NCBI RefSeq assembly: GCF_037975245.1
Contig: NC_092562.1
Span: 18,498,554 to 18,562,553, forward strand
Direction: 5' to 3'
Source: Apostichopus japonicus
Lineage: Eukaryota; Echinodermata; Holothuroidea; Aspidochirotida; Stichopodidae
DNA length: 64,000 bases
The notes beneath the pieces were generated by a model, which was not told where the DNA came from, did no database searches, and saw only the letters and a list, made by a program, of their open reading frames with translations. The position numbers and the translations under genes are program-made. Positions 23,501 through 37,600 of the stretch are shown here, piece by piece; the first letter of the stretch is position 1, and every line of letters begins with the position of its first letter.

Positions 23501-26500
23501 GGAGGAGCGAGTATGCGATGTCATTCTCCCTCGTATACAGAAGAGAAAGGTGTTGGAAGACAATGAACAGCTGGAAACCAGGGTAAGTTCATGTTGTGAT
23601 AGCTAAGTTGGATGCGTTTTCCTACAGGTGGTATGAGAATAGTAATTGGGGCTTTGTGTAGGTTCAAGAATCTTGCGAAGAAGCTAAAATGGAAAGATTT
23701 AGTCTGCCCTTGTTTTCATTGAAAGTTCGGACAAGTTATATATTGATGCTGAAATATTTTCTTTTTTGTATTTCTCACCAGGTCAATGCCTTAGAGGAGG
23801 ACATGGATGAAGTGGAAGAGTCAAGTGATGAAGAAATGGAACTTGAGGTAATCCGCTAACGTGGTCAAAAAATATAATTCCGGATGCTTTCAGTGTTGAA
23901 ATGTTTACTGACCCCATGTACAGGTTGAGGGGAAAAAATATAGTTGACGTTTCAAGAAGCTTTAAGCATATCTTTGGACTTACTACTCCAACAAAAGTAA
24001 CAAGGATTTTTATTTGTCAGCGTTTTGTTTTGACTTTTTATAATAGACAGATTGCAAAATGAAAAGAAGAATATTAAACATTAAATTTTCATTACAGGAG
24101 CTCCAGAGGCACAAGTCTCCAGAGCGGAGGAGAAATCACGAAAGAAGGAGAAGGAGTGCGTCGCCACGACATCGGAGAAGTAAAAGTAGATCGCCACATC
24201 GAAAGTAAGATCATGTTGAAACACATTTTCCTTTTTTTTAGTTTCTTGAAACGGAAAACTATGGAGTCATTCTTACCAACCTTGCAAATTGTAAGGGGGA
24301 CCACAGGTTGCAAGTTGGCTATGACTAAAAGGCAGATTGCAAAGTCGGTAATTACTATGACGGTTTGATTCGTCCATCACGTCAGCATACAGAAACGTCG
24401 TACTCAAAGCCGAAGCCAAAGTGAATTAATCAAGTCACACATCCAGAGTCTATGCATGCTAAGTTCTTCAATACTACTCTCATTACCTTTCAAGAAACAT
24501 TTGATGCTGCATTTTTATATTTTTTTCTTTCAATAAGACAAAAATATTATCTAGACTTTCCATTTTGTGAATTGCATAGGAATTTGTTGATGAATTCTGA
24601 AGTAGTGACGGAACAAAGAAGACCTTATGGACCTGACCGGGCACAAAGTTTCCTAGTTGATATATGTCATTCTTTGGAAATACGACTGCATCCACTCCAT
24701 ACATTAGCTTTCCACAATCTGCTGGTACTTTCATTTTATTGTGAGGAGAAAAATTAGATCTGCGTTGCTCTTTCTTTTGGTTGCAAATGTGTAAAGATGA
24801 GCTCTGTTCTGTTTGCAGAAGAAGAAGTCCCTCCCCGAGAAGAGAAAGAAGAAGAAGTAGATCACCCAAGCGCCGCAGGAGTCCTCATCGTGAGAGGAGG
24901 AGAAAGTCCAGATCACCAGGTAAGTAAAAATTTACAGCATTGTCTGCATTTGAATTAGAATGTGGGGGGGGGAAGGAAGGGGTAGGATATAAGGCAAGTT
25001 ATCTACCTTCCCCTTCTGTCCGATTCTATCGTTCTGTTGCTTTCACAGGTGCTGAGAATGTCTTAAAAAATATTCATACAATATATGACTGTTTTATTAT
25101 ATCTCCCAGGTGGCATGCATGTTTTTCACATTAAATGATGGAGTTTCTTACAGATTTCATATTTACAGAAGACTGACAGATATTATTAACATGTTCATGA
25201 TAATTTGTATCTTGAAGTATAATTTAAAGTTGACCTGAGTCTTCTTATAATGAGATTGATATCCCCTCCCCCACCCTCACCCCCTGTCAAAGGATATGGT
25301 ACATAGGAAGCAGGAAAATTGAAGTACCTTCTCTTCTCAAGTGACTGTTCTAATGTAAAAAATACAATCTCAGTATTGGCATATTTAAGCTGACAGGTGC
25401 ACATGAGGCCGAACAGTGGAAGCCACACTTGATTTGTTTTTCTATTGCCACCACATACAGGACCTATGATTCTCTTTAGTGAATTCGGGCATTTTCCCTT
25501 GTCAATAAGTGTGTTCACAGTCAGTGGATAACAGTCCATCAACTGCTTTAAAAGTGGAAATTTTAGTGATTGTGAAACACACTGGATATTGGAAACAGTT
25601 TCAAGTCACAAACATTGCTTCAGTCTCTAAAACATATCATGATGATAATGTACAATTGTGATGGGGAAGAATGAGTTGGGGGGGGGGGTATCATTGAGTT
25701 AATGTTAAGTTTAGATTGAATTCTTCCTTAAATAACATTAACTCCACATTTGGCATTATTAGTGACTTTGTATCAGCAGATAACCACTTCCATGTCAGAA
25801 ATGTGGACATTTTTCTCTGCATTTAGTCTGTTTGCCTTTTGAGCAGATCTGATGAGAGAGCTTTGAGTAAACAGTTGTAATTGGTGAGTATGAGAGGCAA
25901 GCCAGTCAGTCGGTAATCAATAATTACAGTGTAATAACCCAGTGCCAATTTCATCATTCAAGTCTGATATTTTTATATAATTTAATGGTATTTTCCCATC
26001 CTTGTTATTTTATTTTATTTTATTTACATAGATCATAGGCACAGAGATGTCAGAGATAGTGACCATCATCGTAGAAGACACCGGTCTACCTCACCAAACG
26101 ACAGGTAAGAGCAAAACATTTGTAACCTGCTGCAAGGCACTCTCCCAGATTTCTTCAACTAACGAACCTTGGTGTTGTGAGCACTCAATGAAACAGTTCA
26201 ACTAAACACATTGTTTCAACCAGATACTTTTCCATATCAGTATAAAGCACATGAACAAAGACAAACCAGACATTTCAGTCTTTTACATTATTATTTGAAA
26301 GCAATGTCCTAGGTTAACCCCCTGTCATGAATGTAGTCAAAAAGTTATTTAGAGTGATTTTGTCATGAGTTATTGTGTCATGAATCTGTTGTCAAAAGGT
26401 TATTTGAGAATGAAATATGAATGAGAATGAATCCAACACTGTAAGACTGTACAGTAAAACCTTTCCAATTTGATAAAACAGTCTTTTTTTAATCTCTCCT

Positions 26501-26626
26501 TCGAAACAAACCATCCACTGTCATAAATTGTATAAATTGTGGCTGTCTTCAATTTTGAGACATTCACTTCAATTTTTGGTCTTTTTTCTCTTTTTTTTCA
26601 GACACAGAAAGTCTCATCGTCACTGA
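20562..26626 (+). CDS. PRPF38A: Pre-mRNA-splicing factor 38A (9 coding exons)
   Basis: PRPF38A is a component of the precatalytic spliceosome needed for its activation in the nucleus. Exons: 20562-20691, 22116-22275, 22852-22973, 23455-23582, 23782-23847, 24098-24204, 24819-24919, 26032-26104, 26602-26626. All introns are GT-AG, and the phases join to 303 aa plus TGA (human is about 312). Residues 1-180 form the PRP38 domain, close to the vertebrate sequence throughout (MANRTVKDAKSVKGTNPQYL, YWKEECFALT, GGNIKPTPFLCL, LQIQPEKDIIIEFIKNEDFK, YKYLEPLYLDYRK, HVDEFIDELLREERVCD). An acidic stretch follows (about 185-202), then an RS/RH-rich tail of about 100 residues ending RHRKSHRH. The start has a good context (ACAAAATGG). 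PRPF38B is excluded because the N-terminus and length match the A paralogue. Confidence 0.97.
20875..21744. mobile_element. Foldback DNA transposon (870 bp) with CAAAACGTCCC repeats, PRPF38A intron 1
   Basis: The left arm (about 20875-20985) holds five or six direct repeats of GTCAAAACGTCCCC or ACCAAAACGTCCCC. The right arm (about 21625-21744) holds the same units inverted (GGGGACGTTTTGAC, GGGGACGTTTTGGT). The outer ends CCAGTCAAAACGTCCCTT match inversely. The 9-bp target duplication ATTTCGAAG is exact (20866-20874 and 21745-21753). The interior is AT-rich and encodes no transposase. The 9-bp duplication fits a Mutator-like mechanism, but the family assignment is inference. Confidence 0.88.
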
Positions 26627-28649
26627 TCACAAGGCAGATAATAATGTCAGTGCAAGGGGACGGTTACAAATGCGTTTAGGAGACGGAGAAAGTCGAGAAT
26701 TGATTATTTTTCATGTGTCGGAACTTAGTAGTTTGAAGCAAAGGATGTTTCTTGTGATAAAATTGTCATACGTAACCTATGAACATATTTGACAGCACTG
26801 CACTCTTGGAAGATCAGTTTACTGTCACTGTATCCTAAATCAGTATGCAGGAGTGATGCAACTTTTGGGAGGATATGAAAAATATTTTCCCCCCCAGAAT
26901 GGAATAATGATAATAAAAGTTCTATTGGCTGGAAGCGGATGGAATTTAACAGCTATGAAAGAGATACACTTGTATGCGAAATGTAATGTCCTTATGCATT
27001 AATGTTGTTATTCAACTTTTGGAGGGGTCTGGTTGCTTTTACAAAACGTACAAGAACTAAATATTGAAGACCTGCAGTCCTTTTTGATTAGCAAATGTAA
27101 CCATTCCTGATCTTTTTTGTTTTGTTTTTTTATGGGGGGGGAGGGGAAGTGTGTGGGACTGTCCAACAGGAGAAAGACAAATCTATGACTCACTTTCACC
27201 AATTAATTTATGAATCTATTGGCAAGTGGAATATGTATTTTAAGCAACACAGAATAGGCATCAGCTATGATAATAAGAGACTTCAAGGAGTCAATGTATG
27301 TTTCCAGTACATTTGTAAAATCAAGGCAAGAATTCAGCTTACACAGGACTTTCAAATCCAGCAGTTCTTTGTGAAATCTCTGAGAATGATTTTTTGTTTA
27401 TTAAGTAACTTTCCATCTGTAATCTCGTTTGTGGAGCATCCTCAGAGGCTTTTGTTTTAGTCTTTTTTACATTCATGTTTGAATGAGGATAAATACTTAG
27501 AGGGTGGTAGTAAAAATGGCTGTTGAAGTTGGAGTATGGGTGACCATTAATTTACTTTCTAGCATATATTGGGCTAGTACTGATGATCTTTAATGAGCTG
27601 AAGTTAACTTCAGTTAAGGCCCATCTTTATGCAGAATGTTTTTGTCAATAAATATAAAGAGATAGAAATCTTCAAAGTTTCTTTTTGATTTTTGTTTGTT
27701 AGCATTCATTACAATGACATTACGATAAAAATACATTTCAGTTAAGACAGGAATGAAGGAGGCTATTTTGAAGTGTAGGGAGGGGTGGAGCTGAGGCCAA
27801 GATTTCTGGAACCTCATACTCTGTCAAAAGCAAGATAGAGCACCCACAGCAGTGGAGTTAGTAGGATGTTATCATTAGTGCGGGGGGGGGGGGGGGGTAG
27901 ATGTGAAAGGGGAATAGTTTAATATTTGTCCCCTTAGAGTAATGAACACACTATTGATATGACTTCACATCATTTAATCAACTGCATGCACTTTTTGCTT
28001 GAATCCACAAGACCACATTCATTCTAACCCTGTACTCTGGTTTCAAGTTTGGACTCATTGCATAGGAACATGAAACCTAGTTGACATTAAAACAGGTTTT
28101 AGGGGATGATTTACCAATTTTTCAAGAAAATTGCAGGTTTTATACATTAGCAGTGTTTTCTACATTTGTGTACCTTTTGAGTTAAAGTGAGCATACAACG
28201 TGCAGGTAGAACTTGTAGAACTAGTATTCTGAAACAAAAAACACCTGATTCTTGCTTTATGGGAAACTGGGATGGCGCGAGGTGTGTCACAAATTACTCT
28301 AAAAAATAAGTGAAAAGTGGTTTTAGATCTTTATTACTCGCTCATTTATAAATAGTTTGCAGTCTGAAATACCAGGTGTAAAGAAACAACCAAAACAGAT
28401 AAAAAATCATTTTTACCTCAAGATTATTATTCAATATTATTCAACATAATAATGCTGATATTTAAAGTCAGATCCCTTATGGAGACAAATCTATGAGTTA
28501 AATTAAAAAAAAAAAAAAAAATTGGATAATATTTGGAGACACAATTCTTCCATCATATTAGCCATCGTCAAAACACTTCTGAAAGGAAGATGGAAAAACA
28601 AACTAAAATCGATCTGATTTGCAGTTGAGTTATTTATTTGTTGTTAAGG
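26627..28649. other. Tail-to-tail spacer between PRPF38A and EIF2D
   Basis: This holds the 3' untranslated regions of both genes. A plus-strand AATAAA lies at 26912-26917, about 290 bp after the PRPF38A stop. A minus-strand AATAAA (TTTATT at 28633-28638) lies 12 bp after the EIF2D stop, probably too close to be the only one; another is near 28330. A 16-17-base G-run lies near 27881. No gene is seen between. Confidence 0.6.
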
Positions 28650-31600
28650 TCACCTCTTCTTACTCTTAGGTGCTAAGTCCAAACCTTGTACGAACCTTCT
28701 TGGAATCTCGTACTCTTCTGTGAATGCAGAAAGGAGAGAGTAAAAATTTGTTTGTATGCATCTTCACTCACACAAGTCAAAGTAGTCCGTTCTGTCTCCA
28801 TGGTAACGTCTCTGTTCACACACACATACAAAACATACCTTGAGCAGAGAGTTTATTGCAATGGTTGGTTATAGCTTATTTACCTCAAGAAAGTTACATT
28901 ACACCTCCAAACATGTATTTAAACTACCTCTGAGCCCCTTTCAATACATTAAAGCTCTTCTTTAAGATGGATGGATACTTTGGTGTTTGAAGTTCATTGC
29001 TTTAATAACAAAAGTGCTGTAACAGTATGTCATAATCAAAGCTGATGCCGTTTTGTATGATGGAAATATTTAATTTTTCTAGTTTCAGGTAAACAGCAGA
29101 ATGAAAGATGTTATCAAAGCAATTGAATAAAATATGATTTTGTTTTTCCTAACAAATATGTACGATCCTTCTTCCACAGACTGAAAACAACATTTCTACA
29201 GAAAGAACTGCATTTTTAGAACAATGATTGCCAAACGAACATTCCAAAAAAATCACATTTTCAGGGAAAATATATCAAATCCAAATGTAAAGCTACTGAA
29301 TATTTTCTGCCATAATGACATCACAGACTACAATATGTATTGCCATCCACCTCTAGGAGTAAGAGAGAGTTTTACAGCTAGTTTGTCAAAATAGGTTACA
29401 TTCGATCGACCAAGTCTTGAGTTTAGAACTAGATATTGGGTTTCAGCAAACAAGATAGAACAGTTTTCTCTTTACGATAGATGTTACATTCTTTACCGCC
29501 AAAATATCCCTTCATGCCCTATATGGAAAGACCGACCCCTTCACGACAAAAAAATGTTTGACTACATTAAATTTATTGAAACTTCAGGACATAATCAATC
29601 TAGGAACTGCTTCAATCACGTATCGTTTCATACACAATCTGCTACCAGACGCTCTCTCTAACTTTTTCACAATCAATTCCCTCATTCATAACTACAATAC
29701 ACGGAATCCTCAGCTTCTTTTGCATACTGTAAATCGCACTTCTTCCCACTCAAGCCTTCATTATCGTGCCACTAATCTTTGGAACTCATTACCCAAGGCA
29801 ATAAGTGACAAGCCTAGCTTAAAATCTTTTAGGTATAACTTAAGTAATTATTATTTAAACAAATACTAACTCTTGACAAGTAACTGAAAGACTCCAACTT
29901 GTTGTATGGACAAACTCAGGTGTTCAGATGCACTGGATTGTTTTTTTGCAGGGGGGGGGGGGGGTGTTATTGTTTTGTTATGGTCTTTTTGTCCTATTGT
30001 TTGAAATTGTGTATTTTGCTTTGTTGTACTTTGATTGGTCTCTTTCTCTTTATTTTAGGGAGCGAAGCACCCCGTCAAGCCCGCAAGGGTTTTTTGTTCC
30101 GCTTCCTTCACTTCATGTATTATCCACTACTACTTATTGTTACTTGTTATTTGTAAACGTTTAAATGCATGTTGTGAAAAACAAATAAATGAAATGAAAT
30201 GAAATGTTATCGCAGACTGAGAGTGCATAAAACAAAATCAGAAATATAAGTATGATGAGTGACCTCACCTAATAACAGCTTGCTCAAATAGTTGATTTGG
30301 TTGCCCTGAACTCTGACCTCCTGGCCAGCCTTTTGACCGTGTCCCTGGGAAATGGTTGCACTGGCCGCGACCCCTATCTGCAGCCGATGGGCAAAATCTT
30401 TGATATCGATACCATACGGATCGAGATTCTGGATGACCGTCATCTGTGAAAAGGGAATAAGGAAGGGAGAAGTCAGTGGAATCGGTAAATTAAAAGAAAG
30501 TTTGAAGTAATGAATGAATTGGCTATACTGGAGTGATCAGGAACTATATGTGTGGTGTGCCATCACCTACCACAGAAGTTCAGGAGTGTGGTCGGATACT
30601 TGGGGTACAATCTCATGTAACCATGGCTATACTGGAGTGATCTTGAATTGATCATTGATTTGTAACCATGGCTATACTGGGGTGATCCCAAACTATGTGT
30701 GTGGTGTGCCATCACCTACCACAGAAGTTCAGGAGTGTGGTCAAATACTGGGGGTACAATCTCATGGAGATGTTCATGTGAGGTCTAATGAGAAATAAGG
30801 GATGGGAAGGGAACTGAACCCTCCTCACGGTCCTCAGGACATATTTACGTAAAGATAGCATTCTTGGTAACATTCAGAGTTAACAATAATCACCACCACA
30901 ACCTTATATGATTCTGATGACTCAAGGATTTAAATCTTTAACTATCATCAAACAGTCTTCAAAACATGCAAGGGCTAGTGGGAAAGCGAGGTGGGGAATG
31001 GGGGTGGTGGGTGTAACATGATGGCAAGTGAGCTTAATAGAATGTGAATCACAGTCACATCCACAGGGTGGCTATGGAAGCAGAAGTGGGGAGGGGGGGT
31101 TAGGCAGGGGTTCCAACACAAAAAAAGATAAATAGCAAAGCATCAGCCGATGGTGTACACTCTACTGTTCCCAATCATAATTCCCAATCATAACACCACC
31201 AGATCCCATCCTGACCCACAAAAAAAATTATAGCCCCACCTCTTCCAAATTCTAATGCTGTTTGTCCCCTGAACAACCAGTTGTACTGAACATCTGTACA
31301 ATGTTGTACAATGTTAAGAGACATGCCATTTGTTCTTCCATACATTCTAGAGGAAAGATGAAAGAGAAACAATGTTTATTCTTACCAGCTTGTTGCCAGC
31401 CTTTCTCTCTATTTTCAAACTAATTGGTTTCAGTTTGCCTTTGATGACTGGTCTATTGGAAGCCTGTTCTGAAGGTAGCATCTGGTAGCCAGAACTCATT
31501 TTAGCAAAACATCTAAAAAATAAAAAAAAGTGAAAAATAAAAATAAAAATAAAAAGGATTAAGAGCAATATTTCCAAAGAAATACACCTGCTGGTCAGCT

Positions 31601-34600
31601 ATTACAAAGCCCGGTTTAAAATTAGGTACTAATGGGCACTCTACTATAACATTAAAACAAGAAGGTACAAAGGTCAGTTACAAATTATTTAGTGAAAGAA
31701 CCCTGTAAATAGAACTTAACATGCATTAAACCATCTGACACTACTATTTATAGAATTGATATGGAAACTGAAGGTCAAAGGTCAGAAAATAAATGTATTA
31801 ATGAATTAGAATGTTATTGAGCTGTTTGTCATACCTTGTAAACATCTGGTCCCAAGGTAAATGAGTTATGTAACCTTCTGACTTATCCATGATTGCATCA
31901 TGTAAATGAGGGTCAAGGATCACCTGACTGGGAAAAAAAAACAATGAGATGATTACTTAACACTTAGATTTGTGAATATAAATAATACAAAAGAAACTAA
32001 ATTTCTTATAATTTCAATAAGACAGTAGGGAAGGAAATAGGTTTTTATCAACACCATATCATAAAATAATCTGTAAATAAGTACTAGGTTTCTTTCCAAC
32101 TGGAAACTAGCAATTAGTTTTTAAACAACTTTACCTATCCAAACTCCCTAGGGCTACCTACAAAGATATTTTGAACATCCCTGAAATTTTTTTTTCAACC
32201 CACAAAATTGATTTGAATAAATATTTGGTGAGACAAATAACTTCAAATTCACTTGGAAGGTAACCCAATCCTCAATATTACATTCTAGTACTAATTTCCA
32301 GCAGTCTAGTCTCTAGAATTTGGTGACCTTTTTTGGTTGCATTATCAGTTTTGCAGTGTTCAACTGTGTTTAAATAAAAATAACATCATATTTCTCTTTG
32401 TACTATTTTATGCTTGTAAGTAACTAATTATGAGAGACAATCAACAAACGTACCTTCTATTCAGTGGATCAACCAACTCATTTCTTTTTACGTATTCTGT
32501 CACAGCAGATCTAACTTCTTCTGCCTTCATCCACGAACCTTTCCTTAATAAATACAAAAAAGGAGAAGAAAACATCAAGTTTGGAACACTTTCATTTGTA
32601 CAATTTTCTTTCCCAGTCAATGGTATCTTCACCAGTCTACTTTCACCGATGTGTTAGACTCCGCCCCCCCCCCCCACCCCATTCTCAGAGAAAGCCAAAA
32701 AAGTTATCCCACTCTCCCTCCCAACTACCTCCTTGTCATATTTAAGCTTTGGCAACACACCTTGTTTGCAGGTATAACCGATTATGTAGCAATTATCATA
32801 AAATACCAAGAGTATCCAAATGCTTGCATCTTATTTATTTTATTATTCTTACATTCCTTAGTATAGAAACTATCCGGTCAGGGAAACCACTAATCCTTCA
32901 ACTAAATTCCCCACCCCCTCTTACCCTCCCCAACCCCTCTACTAATTGTAGAGTACTGTAAACAGAAAGGTAACTAATTCTCATTCAGGCAAAAGAGTCA
33001 CCCCTGCACTGAACCCCCCCCCCTCCATCCTTCCTCACCCTCAGACTACTAACTGTAAATTACTGGATACAGAACGGTTACTGATTTTTATGCAAAGTAC
33101 TGACTAATTGTGCCATCTGGGGAAAATGTCTTGGACTGTGTAAAGTATATTGCTCAAGTTACTGGAGGGTCAGAGGTGGAATACTGTTAATGGCTGAAAA
33201 CCAGATACATCAGTATTCCAGAAACGCATTCCTGGCCACAGCGATACTCTTCGGTAAGAAAGCAAGATTGTGCAGCCTGACATGGTAGGAAATGTGGAAG
33301 GACCATTCACCTGTATCCCATTGGTTCAAGAACACGGGCCATGGCTGAGGTTACGCTGTACATCTGGTGTAACGTGCCTTGCCAACTACCTTTGGTGTCA
33401 TTGCTAGCCTCCTGGGGTATATGAAACTTTCTTTCCTCCTTCACATCTTCCGAAAAGACATTTTCAGGAATTTGAAATTCTAGCAAGCTATTGGTAGAGA
33501 CACGAAGATAGAAGGAACAAGATGTGTGAATAGCTAAATTATCTCTCATTTGAACAGGTTGAAAGGGATTTGAATGAAAAATTCAGTAAAATTAAATCGA
33601 TATCAATGGATGACCTGTTAGCCTGGTGACATTCCTGTTAGCCTTGTGACATTTCTGTTAGCCTTGTGACATTTCTGTGAGTCTTGAGACATTCCTGTGA
33701 CTTTGTGACATTCCTGTGAGTCTCCAAATTTGAGTTAAAATGTTGAATTGAAACCCACCAGACGTGTAAGTTGTAATCCGTAAGCCCTTTCGGGCTTCTC
33801 CCACATTTGGGGTCCCTAAAGCATTGTAAAATATAATTGTTGATTATTATTATTATTATTGCAACATTCCTGTGAGTCTTGAGGCATTCCTGAGAGTCTT
33901 GAGACATTCCTGTGACTGTGTAACATTCAGATGCATATTGCCACTGCTATGAGCTTGTGACATTCATGTGACAGTGTGGTGACATTCATGTGAATTTTGT
34001 GATTGTCAGGTACATACTTCTCTAGAAAAAGTTTTTAAGGTATGTTTAATTAACGACGATACCTAAGGGGTTTCATCACGTCATTGACAATGTAAAGTTA
34101 AACTCCCACAGTTCCCTAGTGACAGACCACTAGCAATCATATCTCAGGTTCTATTCTATGTCTGTTGCAAACCGTGGTGAGTTATTAATTCCGGATGGTG
34201 ATAAATGAAAAACTTAAACAGTTAAAAAAAAAATAAAGCTTATTATCTAGAGTACATTCTTCAGCAAACTAAAGTGAGCAGTTAAAACTTAAAGAAAATG
34301 TGACGTTTACTATTTGCTATATATCAGTTTTTTCTAGTTTAAAAAAAAATTGAAAAGAAAAAAGGTACAAACACAAAAACAATAAAATAATAGTAACCAA
34401 CAATCATTGGCAAACAAATACTTACTCGTTGTGTCTACGATCAAAGTTTACAAGACTGTCAACACCTCTGGACGTTTCTTTAACTTCAATCAAGCCTTTA
34501 CTTTCTGCGTACCCTAGAAACTTGTTCAACTTTTTGTAACTAGACTTTTTAACATCTAAGTTCATCGATGGTGGACTGTATTAACAAAAAAAGAAAAACA

Positions 34601-37600
34601 GATAAAAGATAAATGAGCAAAAGCAATACGTTATACTTAAGCAAATTTTAGGGTGATTTTGGTGAAAAAAGATCACTCATATCAGATACAGTACTTCATA
34701 CAAATTTAATTTAAAAAATGCAATTGTTGACAACTTTGAACCCTTTATAGCAGAGGGAAGGGACTCGTTTCTGGTCACTGATCATAATTGGGTACTAGGT
34801 CATATCAAGGTATTGCTGTTATAGGTTAACTTACCAAACAGATCTCATGTGTGTTCTGTATAAGATGATGGTGGTCATCGGTAAATCGGATGCTTTCACT
34901 TTTGTCTTCAGACTATGAAGGAGGCATTGATAGAACAAAGCATCCATTTGTTCTGGAAGTAAAATAAAAACAATGGAACTTATGCGGGGATTGGATTTTG
35001 GTTACTCATGAGCTGTTTACTGATAAACACTTCTCCGGTTGGCTACAGTTCACCCTGTGCCATTATTGCCATCTCAAAAGCAAATCCCTCTGGTTGTATT
35101 TTTGTATGCCAAAAATAGCATAGATACAAATTGTGGTTGAGTTGAGATGAGCCCAGTTAGGGTGGGCTGAAGTAGGCTGGAGTAGGCTGAGGTAAGCTGG
35201 AATAGGCTGAGGTAGGCTGGAGTGGGCTGGAGTGGGCTGGAGTAGGCTGAGGTGGGCTGAGGTGGGCTGAGGTGAGTTCAAGTTTTTTATTCTTCCATGG
35301 TTTCTAAGTTCAAGTTCAAAGTGATTTCTCATAGGCAAGTTATACAGAAAACATTCATAAGTACATTTACCTTCAACCTAGCATGGTGAGTATGAACAAT
35401 CCATATAAGAGGCAATCTCCTGTTACATTGCATGTTCATTTAATACAATAATTCTTTGTGCAGAAGATAACAGCTCCTCCACATTAACTAGTTGATAATA
35501 CATACACAGAATTATAAATCAACAAAAATAAAATGACAAAAAAAATAATCAACTTTAGTTAGACAAAAAAACAAATACATAAGTAAATAAATAAACAACC
35601 TTCCAGCATAGGCATTGAAAAGTGTCTTCACATCATTGTTTGAGACAGCAAACACTGCTAATGTTATGAGGTATCAAGAAGATTAACAATAGCATAAGTC
35701 AAAACTTCTGAAGAATATCTTCCCTACTGACATCACAGATCACTCACTTTGAGCCACTTCCTGAAGTAGGGGAAAGTTTAACCTATAACCATACCTCCAG
35801 TTAGGGACAAGATATCAAGTTGAGGTTTTCAAATCCTGAATATTTTTCATTTTTAATATAAGTTTCACATAATCTGCCACCAGAAGATCCCTATATTAGC
35901 CTTTTTACCATGCAGACCTCACACCACTAAACCTGTTAGTGACACCATAATGGAATTTTCCTTTAATAATTGATATGAATATTTACCGACTGGCGATAAG
36001 GATTCTCCTTCTTCTTCTTCCTCTCCATTTTCTGCATCCTTAGCTAGCTGTTCTGCATTCTCCAATGCCTCCTCCTGGGTGGCCACTCTATTCTCCAAGG
36101 ATAGAGAATCCAGTTTAAGTTCCCCAGTCTCTTCCTTCTCTGCCAAATTGTCAGTTAGAGACTCTTCTGGACTCTCTGTCGACTCTTGGCTTTTGAGATC
36201 TCCTGGTGGGATGTGAGGCGGGGTAGACTTATCTCCCGCTTCCCTATAAAAGATATGATTTATACAAAACAAAAGTCAATGCAATGTGTGAGTCATCCGG
36301 TCATCTCCTAACGGGGAAGCGAGGTGAGAGGGGAAAGCAAGGTGAGGGGAACGAGAGTGGTAGTGGAAGAAGGGGATGAAGGGGGGGGGGGCTAATGTTT
36401 CTCTCACGTCCATATGAAATGGATAAACATGCATGAAGTATACATAAAGTAGTTACCTGTGACAGATTTAAAACTCCAAGATTCCAAGTCGGGATTTGTA
36501 TAAATATATACGTATGGAACAAAGAAACCTACCACAAATGATCTCCGAAACAGTGTTTGACAAGTACCCCTTTGCCTTTCATTCCACAGCTGGTCATGTC
36601 ACCGCTTGCCATCGAGGTGCTCCCCACAGCCATGGCTGCGGCATTGCCTTCCAGATTCACCGCACATGGACGATTTCTCACAAATTCGGGCAGTCCAGTA
36701 TCCGGAACCATCACTCCAGGTAACATAAGATCTGTGAGTTGTAAACAAAAAAATTATGGTTCTTGTAGGATTTCTCAGAAATAAAAAATACTCACGACAT
36801 CTTTCATGTTTAGTTTTTTCCATGATGGAGAAAGTAAATACGGAAAATAGGGTTTATTGTGTATATATATATATATATAAATGTAAAAAATAGAATAGAG
36901 AGAAACTTGGGGCTTAATATGACAGAACATGTCATGGATGAGTAAAGAAAGCAGAAGAACAAGAAATGCTTCTAACTACTTGTACATTGATATCTGATAT
37001 AATAAAGAAGTGTGTTTGTGAATTCTGAGGGTTAACAGAACGTCCAGAGAATAATTTAGTGTTCAAATTTTGTGTAGAGTGTCTACAGCATTTTTTTAAT
37101 CTCTGAATTTTGTCTCTTATAGAGTATCACGGATCCTATGTACAAACCTGCTATACATCTTTGCGTTTGTATAGCAACTTTGCTCATATTGTGTAGCATA
37201 TTGCAATGCGATACCCGATAAGTTTATTCCCTGGACTTCACAAAATTATATGAATCTGTTGTGGCATTGGTGCAACAAACTTACAGTATATAATATTTGA
37301 TCAAGTGTATTTGAAAGTAACATGTACTGCTAATAGAATCATTTCTTTGGGATGTGAGTTCAGCATGTCAACGATATTGAGCTACAGTATTTTAAGTATT
37401 AATCAACAAATAAAACAATGAACATCAGTGTAAACATTTCTCACAAATGTTGTCCCTAACCTAGTGAAACAAAATTATTTTGTATCAGTGATCAGTCATA
37501 ATTCAAATTCAAACATTAAAATCCCAAACATTACAATTGAATGACTGATGTAAGACCTTCATTAGCAATTTCGACGAATCATACTTGATTCATTTCAATG

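Noticed and set aside
24452-24757. 101-codon plus frame
   Set aside because: It lies in a PRPF38A intron with no domain and a chance-like composition.
36496-36823. Several frames on both strands
   Set aside because: Only the minus frame DLMLPGVMVPDTG fits EIF2D; the others overlap it as shadows.
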